Assembly: GCF_035083965.1 (NCBI RefSeq)
Contig: NC_089723.1
Location: 3,867,501 to 3,931,500, forward strand
Length of the DNA: 64,000 bases
Direction: 5' to 3'
Origin: Branchiostoma lanceolatum
Taxonomy: Eukaryota > Chordata > Leptocardii > Amphioxiformes > Branchiostomatidae
In this document: positions 50,301 to 62,300 of the stretch, in pieces
Layout of the letters: every line of letters begins with the position of its first letter
How positions within the stretch are numbered: the first letter of the stretch is position 1
Program-made: the position numbers and the translations under genes
Notes under the pieces: model-generated
The model's input: only the letters and a program-made list of their open reading frames with translations
What the model was told of the DNA's origin: nothing
Databases searched by the model: none

Positions 50301-53300
50301 TCACTATATCGTCGCGGAATGGCCGTGGAGTTCATCACTAAATCGATGAATTCCACGGCGAATCGCCGCTATTAGTGACGGCATTGCCGTTGAGTTCATC
50401 ACTATATCGTTGCGGAATGGCCGTGGAGTTCATCACTATATCGATGAATTCCACGGCGAATCGCCGCTATTAGTGACGGCATTGCCGTTGAGTTCATCAC
50501 TATACCGTCGCGGAATGGCCGTGGAGTTCATCACTAAATCGATGAATTCCACGGCGAATCGTGGCTATTAGTGACGGCATTGCCGTTGAGTTCATCACTT
50601 TATCGTCTCGGAATGGCCGTGGAGTTCATCACTATATCGATGAATTCCACGGGAATCGCCGCTATTAGTGACGGCATTGCCGTTGAGTTCATCACTATAC
50701 CGTCGCGGAATGGCCGTGGAGTTCATCACTAAATCGATGAATTCCACGGCGAATCGTGGCTATTAGTGACGGCATTGCCGTCGAGTTCATCACTTTATCG
50801 TCACGGAATGGCCGTGGAGTTCATCACCATATTGATGAATTCCACGGCCGTGGAGTTCATCACCATATTGATGAATTGCACGGCCGTGGAGTTCAACAAT
50901 CCACGGTCGTCGGATATACCTGAGGTACCACTTGCGTATGCAGGTTAATTCAGGCAAATTTGAGTACGTACAATGCGGTCCCGTATCCTTCCGGATTCTT
51001 ACGGATCTGAGGTTCCGGATACCCGAGTTCTATTTCCGTACACGAGGATCCGAGGCCATTTCGTGCAGTGATTGCCAGTGAAACAGTCGGACAGCTGTTG
51101 AGGAGGTTTTTGAGATCTAAGGACACCTCTGATGATGTTGGTGATCATTTTCTAAGAGACCAACAGAGGTACAGGTATAAACTTTAAGAGACAATTGAGA
51201 GTTATCACTCATCATTGTGAGAGGCTGGGTTATCTGAGACAGCAAGTTCGATCAATGTGGTCACCAAAAATTGGTGCGCTCTTTGAAAGATTGCTGATAA
51301 AAGTTTTAAAGACTGATGAGTACACCTAGTCTTCAACATTGATTCTTTGATATGTCATAATCTAGTGAGGTAGAAGAGAGCAAATATCTTGCGCTATGAA
51401 GACCACCTTGCTCAAATGGCAGCAAAACACGTGTATGTATGTAATAAATTTCAGACCCATGGTCTTATGCTTCATGCTTACAGTATATATACAACATATT
51501 ACAGTAACTTTATCCTATTGATTCTAGCATTCCACATCCGCCTGTTCCTTGCTTGTCTATGGTTATAAGATGGTCTCCAAGCAGACCCAACGGTTACAAA
51601 GACCGTATCCACCTGGCAGAAGGAGTTTTTATAGCAACGACGGTGCCTGACAACTTCCCTGGCTGACTGGAGCTTCTCTGGCTAGCTTGTACGATTTTAG
51701 CACCGTGGAGATCTGCTTAGAGATTAGTTATAAGAGACGACATATACATTGGGAATTCAAGGACTCACAGTTGATCTCGTCGGTGTTGTCTCCGCAGTCG
51801 TCCTCCCCATCACAGACCCAGGAGGTCGGCTTGCACAGGCCGTTTCCACACTGGAACTCATTACTGCATGCTGAAACATTAGCAACAAGCTGATCAGGAG
51901 GTCGGCTTGCACAGGCCGTTTCCACACTGGAACTCATTACTGCATGCTGAAACATTAGCAACAAGCTGATCAGAGGGTCGGCTTGCACAGGCCGTTTCCA
52001 CACTGGAACTCATTACTGCATGCTGAAACATTAGCAACAAGCTGATCAGGAGGTCGGCTTGCACAGGCCGTTTCCACACTGGAACTCATTACTGCATGCT
52101 GAAACTTTAGCAACAAGCTGATCAGGAGGTCGGCTTGCACAGGCCGTTTCCACACTGGAACTCATTACTGCATGCTGAAACATTAGCAACAAGCTGATCA
52201 GGAGGTCGGCTTGCACAGGCCGTTTCCACACTGGAACTCGTTACTGCATGCTGAAACATTAGCAACAAGCTGATCAGGAGGTCGGCTTGCACAGGCCGTT
52301 TCCACACTGGAACTCATTGCTGCATGCTGAAACATTAGCAACAAGCTGATCAGGAGGTCGGCTTGCACAGGCCGTTTCCACACCGGAACTCATTACTGCA
52401 TGCTGAAACATTAGCAACAAGCTGATCAGGAGGTCGGCTTGCATAGGCCGTTTCCACACTGGAACTCATTACTGCATGCTGAAACATTAGCAACAAGCTG
52501 ATCAGGAGGTCGGCTTGCACAGGTCGTTTCCACACTGGAACTCATTACTGCATGCTGAAACAAGCGCAAGTGGCCAATAGGGCATTCATGAAAACCCAAA
52601 AGGGGAAATAGTAGTAGTAAGTAATACTTCCCTTAAGCTTTAAAAGGCAGGCTAAACTTAAATTCGTAAAGCTAACTGCAGTATGTTAAATTTACCACTA
52701 AGACCAGTTCTTGCTTGTTTTACACTAGTCTATCATAGATTAGCGTTTTTACAACATTTGAAATTCGCGGTGTGGTGATGTAATACTGGCGATGTCCAAA
52801 GCCCTTTGACCTTTGTGGCGTCAGATTCCGAGTCGGAGGAATGGCGTCTGGTGCAATTCCTATGGTGCAGGTGTGGCCGACTCGGAATCTGACGTCACAA
52901 AGGTCAAAGGTCTTTGGACATCACCAGTATTACATCACCACACCGCGAATTTCAAATATTGTAAAAACGCTTATCTATGATGGACTCATGTAAAAGAAGT
53001 CAGAACTGGTCTTAGTGGTATATTTAGCATACTGCAGTATGCTTTACGAAATTAAGTTTAGCCTGCCTTTAATGATGAAAATATTAATTGTAGAGCACAA
53101 TCACACATTAGGACGACGCAGCTAAGGACAAGGTAAGGAAAGCAATAATGCTTATAGGACAGATCTTTATCAAACAATATCTAGCCAAATTTGTTGTTGC
53201 CCTCACCGTATCTGCATTTAGCCTCGTCGCTGCCATCATTGCAGTCCAATACGCCATCACACACCCATGTCATTGGAATGCATATCTCGCAGACAAAGTA

Positions 53301-56300
53301 ATCAGAGCCACAGGTGTCTGGAAAACAATACAGGTGTTCATAACCAAATTTCTTACAATTTCGAAGCATATGATAGATTATACATATTGATACAAAAACA
53401 GGCAAAGAATTTAGAAACAATTTCCGTTATACCCTACTAGAAATAACGGAGCGATTAGGTAAAATCTACAATTTTGCTGTCGAACAAATGAGAAAGTCTG
53501 AATATCAGGAAATACAAATTTTGATTACTTCATTCACGTTCACTTCAAGACAAGACCTGCAGCAACTATCACCTCGCCTTTCAGTGTCAATTTATCTGTA
53601 CACGTTTACGCGTTTTAAAGCAAAATCGAATAAACCAAGGAGCATATGCCAAACGCGTATCCATTCGTTCGTGAGTCGGCATACTAGGCTATAGATATGT
53701 CATGATCGAAATGTAAGTGACAAGGGCTAGGGGAAAAAGTCTACCTACCGTCTCTGGAGATTTTATCATCCACCCAAGCGATGTAATTGGAGACTTTGGT
53801 GAAGACTGAGGGTTTGTATCTATAAGAACATATGAAGTACCCCCAACTGGGAAGGCCCGTCAGGTACCAGCGGTTGTCGTCACCTTTATTTGGTAAAATA
53901 TGATAGAATTGAAAAAGGCATCGCGTAATGCATATGGATGTTGTCTATCAATAAATTGCATGAAAAAGAAAATGGAAAAATGATTCAGACAACTAAGGAG
54001 GTATCTAATTATAATGAAAGCTCATCTGTGTTGGTAGTAATCATAATACAATGCTAAACTTTCTTCCAACACTAAGGTATTCAGGGATCGAATAAAGTCT
54101 ATCAAGTCACGTGTCTGTAACTCTCGCGAGTTTACGTTCGGCAGTGATTGGTCATTATTGATCCCGAAGAAGGCGATAGAGGTCGTTGAAAATTCGATCC
54201 GTGAATACCTTGGTGTTGGAAGAAAGTTTAGCATTGTATTAAGAGGTATCTAGTTTGTGCATTCTTCACCGAGTTGAACATGGACAAAAGAGTTCGTAAG
54301 GTAAAGGGGGTACCTGCACACACTAAAGGACCTCCCGAGTCCCCCTGACAAACGCTACCGCCGCCCTCCCAGTGGCCCCCACAGATCATGTTCTCGGTCA
54401 GTCGTCCGTCGTATGAGACTGTCCCGTTACAGACGTCTGTTGGAATCAGGGCCACTTTCAACTCCTGTAAACGGTCCGGCCGTGTGTCTTTCCCTAATTG
54501 GAGAATGGTGTCTCAATGCGTGATCTCATTAGCATACAGAATATAAAAGAGACATTTTGCAAGCTTAACAATCCCCACAATGCGAAAATAGGTAAATATC
54601 CTAACGACTGCTTTCGCATTAGAAAAAATATCGAAACTAATGAGTAAATCAACTCGATTATAACATTATATATCAAAAAACGTATGCTAGCCCTTATTGT
54701 ATTGTTTTTATAATTAGGATGTTAAGTTTTATCCTGTACTTCGACATTGTATTATGTTTACGGATTCTTGCCATACTTTGTACCATGTACAATTGTCGTG
54801 CAATAAAGTTCTTCTTCTACACAACGGGAAATATTTTGAAGAATGCCAAAGATGTATATTTTGTAAAATCATGACTGGTGGCATCAACTTTTGCAATAGA
54901 AACAACACAAAGAAGGAACAACTTTAAAGGTCAAAAACGTTAGCATACCGTTTGAAGTGTAGCCCCAGCCTGTAGTGAAGCAGTACGAGTTCTCGTCGAA
55001 TCTCGTTGTCTCGTTGTTTCCGAGACAAGCGTAGTTGATGAAGCTATTTGTCTGGTCGATGCTTGTGTTCAGTTTTATGAGAGCGATGTCATTATTTCCG
55101 AAAACGGGGCCAAATTCTTCGTGGATGTACACTTTTTGCACGGATGACACGATCGCCTCCGAGTCAGTGTCCCCGGGATGTATCAGAAGGTGCTTACCCA
55201 CAAGGACTTCGATCGTTGGCCATGTTTTGGGACTGAAAAATATGCACAATAATATTATTGTTTAATAGTACGTGAACAACATTGTAGGATTGGATTATTG
55301 AGTTATTCTTCCTCGTACTCATTCCATTTCATATTTGTTTGGAATTTTGTTTGATTAGTGCAATCATTGAAAGATAATCAAGATCATTAACAGATCCTTG
55401 TGGCATAAGTGGAATTGGTCAATACGTAACAAAAAGTACAGTGGGCAGTTATGACTGCTGCAGGGCACTTCACTGCTAGGTGGCGCTGCAGTGAGAAGAA
55501 AGTGGCCCCTGGGGAACGTGTAGAAGGACTATCAAAACGTTTGCAGTTAGGTATCTCTTCATAGTGTACACAATAAATTTGTCAACAATGGATTTTCCAG
55601 GATGGTGAAACAATTCACGGATAATTGAATTGCTAAAGAGATCTTTGAGCCCTTTCTAAAGGGACGTGTTTGGAGGTTCAATAGTATCTCAACGGTCTTT
55701 CCTTTCGAAATCTTACTTACCCTTCGTCTGCCAGACAGTGGGCAGCCGTCACCACCCATTCTGGTGCCACCAGGGTACCGCCGCAGAACGGGATGATCCC
55801 GAACGTGCTCTTCAGTTGTACCTGGATGGAAAATTTGAATCCTGATTTTCTTTCCACATAGCCTGGTCCCAGTCTCTAAGGGTCGGCTTAGGGGTTTTTA
55901 CCGGGCCCAGTTTGCTTTATTGAACCGTTTCTGATAGCCTTCCTACCGCTACCACTACTTCCGCTTGCCACCCTACTTTCCCAGCCGCCCTAGACGTAAT
56001 CTAATCTAAGGCCGTAAACTACACCCCGAGCGGACTAAGCTGTCTGGGCGGGCGGGGGTCACTCACAGTGCGGTAGAGATATCGAGGAGCCACCGATGGT
56101 ATGGATTCCAGGCTACTTTCCACATGGTTAACTATGTGCGTCTTGCGCTGGTTAGGCCACGTTGTACGGATGCTTAGGCTGAGGCTACCCAGGGTAGCAT
56201 TAAACTGGTGCCCACAAGGACGAAGAAGAAGAGAGGGACAACCCATGACTTGGAAGAGGCCAGTTCAACGCGACTTAAGTGAGATGGGCTGTACCCGAGA

Positions 56301-59300
56301 GGGGTGTCAGCGGGCGACAGCAAACAGGACAGCATGGAAAACATTGACGGCCCGCCTCAGTGAAAGACTGAAAACCGGCGGATATTAGTGAGTGAGTGAG
56401 TGAGTGAGTGTGTGAGTGTGTGAGTGAGTGAGTGAGTGAGTCTTGCGACGCTATCACAGAAGTGAAAAGTGCGTTGCAAGTAAATCAACAGGAGTTTCAA
56501 TGACATCTGCTGCAAGACGAAGACTTTTCACCAACCTGCCAGGGCCAAGCTCCGTGAATTGCCGTGTCTCCTCCAACTATTCTGGACTGGCCGTTTGTAC
56601 CCGTGATGTTTCTCAGGCCACAGCCAGAGGCTAGATGATTGAAAAGTTAAAGGGAGAAAACAGTTTACATTTTGAAGACTACAAATCACATTGAGAAACA
56701 TATCATTTAGGTATAACCTTATGACATCAAATAGCCATTTCATTGTACTCACCACTTAAATATTTTAGTGTCTTGTTCAAAATATTTACTTACTAATTTG
56801 TACACTCATTGGTACACAAATCGGTTGAAAGATTTCACAGGATTAGACGTCATAAGAAAAGAATCAATTCCTTTTTTGAGTCAAAAATCAGAATGATTTA
56901 CTCTCAATTATCTTACAGGGCAAGCAGTTATCCTCGTCTGATCCATCTGCGCAGTCGCGGTTGCCATCGCACCGGTGAATCACGTGATAGCAGGTTCCGT
57001 CCCCGCATGCGCGCTGAAACTCGGTAGAACAGGTGCCTGCAGAAGGACACAAGTGTCTTTGTATCGTACATATATAAGAAAAACACATATGAAGTATTAT
57101 GTATATGTTTCTATGTAGAGATTGCGATCTGCAGATTTTGTCGGTAGAGATCACGATTGGAGTCTCTGTTGATAGAATTTCGATTATGATATATATATAT
57201 ATACCCATGAGTAATTCGTCCTCTTGCTACTAAGAATTTGTAAATACTGTAAGTCCAAGGCGGTCGAAGACGAAACACATTTTATTTCCAAGTGTCTATT
57301 TAACAGTGAGGAAAGAACCGAATTATTTAAACAAGTTACCACCAAATACCCCTACTTTTACACATTCACAGATGAACAAAAAGCTACCTTTCTCTTGAAT
57401 CACAGAACCCACAAATACTAGAAAAAGTTAGACTTTTCGTCTTCGAACTGCCTCCAAAAAAAAAATCGTACCCAGCTAGTTTAGATATAGCCAACAATTG
57501 TATTTAGTACCAGTAGCCTATTGTTACAGCAAAGTCAGACACAGCTTACTGACGCATGTATGTTTTTCCCTATGTTTTTACCATGTTTTTGCAATCGGCC
57601 CACGAGCATGAACTTTCAATAAACGTCTTCTATATTAACTAATCGTTGAGAATCTGGTGCCGAACAGAAGAAAAGTGGCATATCAGAAACTCACAGTTGG
57701 TTTCGTCGGTGTTGTCTCCGCAGTCGTCTTCTCCATCACAGACCCAGGAAGTCGGCTTGCACAGGCCGTTTCCACACTGGAACTCATTACTGCATGCTGA
57801 AACATTAGCAACAAGCTGATCAGGAGGTCGGCTTGCACAGGCCGTTTCCACACTGGAACTCATTACTGCATGCTGAAACATTAGCAACAAGCTGATCAGG
57901 AGGTCGGCTTGCACAGGCCGTTTCCACACCGGAACTCATTACTGCATGCTGAAACATTAGCAACAAGCTGATCAGGAGGTCGGCTTGCACAGGCCGTTTC
58001 CACACTGGAACTCATTACTGCATGCTGAAACATTAGCAACAAGCTGATAAGGAGGTCGGCTTGCACAGGCCGTTTCCACACTGGAACTCATTACTGCATG
58101 CTGAAACATTAGCAACAAGCTGATCAGCAGGTCGGCTTGCACAGGCCGTTTCCACACTGGAACTCATTACTGCATGCTGAAACATTAGCAACAAGCTGAT
58201 CAGGAGGTCGGCTTGCACAGGCCGTTTCCACACTGGAACTCATTACTGCATGCTGAAACATTAGCAACAAGCTGATCAGGAGGTCGGCTTGCACAGGCCG
58301 TTTCCACACTGGAACTCATTACTGCATGCTGAAACATTAGCAACAAGCTGATAGATCATATTAGGAAACTCAACAGAGTCAAAGGAGAAATTTGAAGAGG
58401 ATCATGCATATTATTAACGACAAAATGAAAGATGCCGAAGAGCCTGGAAGAGTCGTTGATGAAGGTTAGACATCCAGGTAGTAAGATACGCCAAAAATAT
58501 TTCTTTGAAAAAAAAAAAAAAAAATCTTGTTGCTCGAGTAACTATTTTTGGCGTATGCTGAAGAGTCACACTGAATTTTCTGGTGCAATAGTCAATGAGC
58601 AACAGGATATTCTGTTAATTTTCAAACCCCCTTTTTATCAAATTCTTTTTATTTTCAAACTTACAGTAGGTACAGCTGGCCTCGTCGCTTCCGTCTCCAC
58701 ACTGGTCTTGCCCATCACACCGGTACTCCGGTAGAACACACACGCCGTTATCACATAAGTACTTATCGGTACAATCTGCAAGGAAAGTTCGACAATATCA
58801 TTTGTGACAGAAGCAAGCAGATGACATGATTTAAACTACTAAAAATGACACGACATGACATGACATGACACTCCTCTTTCCTTGAGTTATCCTTTTCCGA
58901 CAAAAATGTCCCCGAAGTGTTAAAACGAGCTGCAAGGGGGCAAACCTTCATTTTGTTTTGGCCCCAAATCTTCTCTTCTATCATCCCAAAAGGTACAAGA
59001 CATTTCAAGAACGTATTTTACAAAATGATTATACCCTTGCAAACAATGAAGTTTGTTCTTAAAATCTATCACGGTCTCTTTTGAGAGATAACCATGTCCA
59101 GCAAAGAAGATCCAAAATCCTATTAGTTTACAATAACGGGCGAAAATATCACATTTCTGCTCATCTGAAAGTTAGCCCAATAGTCACAGACACACTTGTT
59201 AGGGATGCTATGCAGTACTGGGTGTTGTTTTCACAATATAACACAGCGTGGGTCAAACATTGCTGGTTTTTAACAAAAACATGCAATACATTGATATTAT

Positions 59301-62300
59301 AACGGAAGCTAGCACTAGCCTTCTAAGGAAAGTATGGATAGTAAATGAATAGCATATATGTCACTCACCGCAATCGAGCTCGTCCGCCCCATCCCTACAG
59401 TCCTCGTATCCGTCACACCTGTAGTCTGCAGGGAAGCAACTGCCGTCCCCGCAGGTCAGTGTGGTGTCCTCCACACAAGCTGGACCATTTGGTAAGACGT
59501 TATTTTCCACATTGACTGAATGCTTGGGAGACTATCCCCAGCCCCCGAGTCAATACTACAAGAAGGCTACGGCATGGCAAACAGATTTATCACCACCCGT
59601 GAATAGTTTCATCAACTTGGTAAGTCACTGAATGAAAATAATATTTTTGACACAACCAAGATATTTATTCCACCGACGTTTCGGTGACCTTCTGTTACCT
59701 TCGTCAAGGCAATTCTGACTGGTTTACATAGCAATGCAGCACAGGTGTCGCTGCTTATACATGATAATGAGATGCACTCCCAAACGCAAAGTATTTACAT
59801 ATGTAACTCAGATTTATACCCGAGTTGGCATAAAGAGTGGGATATCTTGCATAGCTGTGAAAGATAAGGAACTTCAGACCTCGATCGCAAAACATATCTC
59901 TTTTGTAACGGCAGTCTTTGGAATGGGATTATGTGTGGATTGGGTGTGTTTGATTTCCAATGACACTTTCCCTTCAGCTTCTTAAAAACAAGAAAAATGA
60001 GGAGCATCTAACGTACGTTTGTCATACTGTATGTTAAAAGGACATCGATCAAAGCAAGAAGTACATGTCAACTTACACGAGCCAAACCTCAAAAGGCGGA
60101 CCTGTACTTACCGACTTGACCACCGGTGGTGACTTTATCATCCAGCCACGAGATGTAATTTGACACATTTGTGAAGACTCCGGGTTTGTACCGGATGGCG
60201 CAACTGTAACTCCAACTGGGGATGCCCACAAGATACCAGCGGTTGTCGTCTCCTGAATTCGATAAAGTGAGGTCTTTTCGTTGAGACTTTTGTGTCAGAA
60301 GTTGAAATGAAAACGAAACGTGCAATATCTGTTGTGATGGCATTAGAAGATTGATATTGACCTTTGCACGGTTAACTTGCTTTCATATCACTCATTATTG
60401 GCTCTTGCCTGGTTTTGATGTTAGATTGGTAAAATTGCGTAACCTTGCGTCAGCCCTTCTGAAAAAGTGTATGATCATACCCACCTGCACAAATTAAAGA
60501 CCCTCCAGAGTCTCCCTGACAAATACCGCTACCACCCTCAAAGTTTCCAGCACAGATCATGTTCTCGGTCAGCTTTCCGTTGTGGGAAACGGTCCCGTTA
60601 CAGACGGCTGTTGAAATCAGAGGCACCTTCAGCTCCTGTAAGCGGTCCGGCCGTGTACCCTCTAATTGGAGACAATGGCATTAATTTATGTGGCATCATG
60701 TGGCGCAATCGGTAGGGTGTTTCGCCCAGAACCGAGAGATCCCGGGTTCAAAACCACTGTTATGCCCCGATGTTGTGCCCTTGGGACTTTTCTCACTCCA
60801 CACAGGTGTGAATGGGTACCTGACTTCGTTTTGGGAAGGTCTTATTGAAGTCACCTGCTGGCGCCGAATGGCAGCCGCCCAGGCCCTCGCGACAGTTCCA
60901 CAAAGTGCAAGTGTGGAACAAAATATGTATCTGTTGTGTATTATATGTGATTGTAAACCCTGCAGCAATTCAGCACTGGCTGTCATTGCAAGGTTAATTT
61001 CTGACCAATAAACCATTATTATCATTATTATAAATTCATTTGTGCGATCTGACTAACATACGGAAGATACAAGAGACGAATTTCATGCTTGTACTGACCG
61101 ACTTACACGAAATATTTCAAGAACCGCAAAAGATTAATAGTATTGAAGATGGCATATTTTGTATGATCATTAGTTTGATCGTCATGATCTCTTTTAAATT
61201 GATCTATGAATCGTAAGGGTAATCCCTTTAGTTAACTGACTAACTGGTCTTAAAGGAAGCCCTTAACAAAATCATAAGAAAATTTCTGATCCATACATTC
61301 ACAACAATATGAAGTAGTAACCGCTCAAACAACTTAAAGAAAAATATCAAAATCATAAAACATAGTCAATAACGGTCACATGAATAATGTACTTAGGCAA
61401 GATAAACAACACTGACTGGTGGCTCATTGCAGGTAAATCTGTCAATTATAAGAAGAAGAAAAACTTAACACACCTAATGAAGTGCGGCCCCAGCCTGTTG
61501 TAAAGCAGTACGAATTCTCGTCGAATCTCGTTGTCTCGTTGTTTCCGAGACAAGCGTAGTTGATGAAGGTGCTTGTCTGGTCGATGCTTGTGTTCAGTTT
61601 GATAAGAGCGATGTCATTATTCCAGTACGTCAGAGGATCATACTCTTCGTGGATGTACACTTTTTGCAAGGATGACACGATCGCCTCTGAGTCAGTGTTC
61701 CCGGGATGTATCCGAAGGTGCTTGCCCACAAGGACTTCGATCGTCGGCCACGTTTCGAGGCTGAAATATATGTAAAATGTACGTGTTAACTTTCACGAAC
61801 TTAGTATTTAGGTAATTTCCTCCATAACATTTCATGTTATTACCTCGATGAAATGTCATGGAGGTTATATTTTCAGCAGCGTTTGTCTGTCTGTCTGTTG
61901 GTCAAGAAGATAACTTAAGAACGGCTGGGTGCATTGGTTTCATATTTGGTGTAGGGTGTGACAAAAACTGGACATGATGAGATTTTGAGCCCTCTAGGGG
62001 CTTCTCTATGCAGAGGAAAGTCCGGTTTAAACGTCTCGTGTTCTGGACATGTCATCGTCTCAAATTTCTGGTTGGTAGATAGCTATCGTGCTCGGAGAGA
62101 AATCACATAAGTTTTAGTCTCCTAGCGACCAGTTCAGGGATTGCAGGTGCGTTTTTGTCAAAGTTTTCCAAAGAGGATAACTCAAGAAGGGAATAACGGA
62201 TTTTCATGATTTTTGGTATAAAGATAGTTTTAAAAATATGTACAAAATAAAGTACAAATTATGCAAAATAGGAGGGTATTTGAATGATTAATGCGAAAAT

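Larger units (their letters stand above)
45107..51070. mobile_element. 6 kb foldback transposon-like element with mirrored 98 bp arrays
   Basis: Outer ends CACTGCACGAAATAGCCTCG (45107) and CGAGGCCATTTCGTGCAGTG (to 51070) are complementary. The match continues inward for about 100 bp (GGAACCTCAGATC, AAGAATCCGGA). Each arm then holds a tandem array of the same 98 bp unit in opposite orientation (45488-47107 and 49620-50895), around a 2.5 kb core. The core has further inverted copies of CGCAAGGTCTCACGGGATAG (near 47384, 48210 and 48467). No transposase frame is present, so the element is non-autonomous. No convincing target duplication was found: GGACGAGG on the left against ATTGCCAG on the right. 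Confidence 0.85.

Noticed and set aside
45488..50895. CRISPR-like regular repeats
   Set aside because: There are no unique spacers: the whole 98 bp unit is repeated in tandem, in a eukaryotic intron. The same holds for the 76 bp arrays.
45107..51070. Assignment of the foldback element to Transib/RAG-like or P-like transposons from its CACTG end
   Set aside because: The end does not fit the CACWRTG-type heptamer and no 5 or 8 bp target duplication could be found.
51728..52535. Series of 61-codon frames beginning [11 protein letters not shown] on the minus strand
   Set aside because: These are out-of-frame readings of the 76 bp acceptor repeat. The true frame is the one giving [15 protein letters not shown].
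56275..56457. Minus-strand frame with SLTHSLTH repeats
   Set aside because: Product of the (GTGA)n tail of the LINE fragment.
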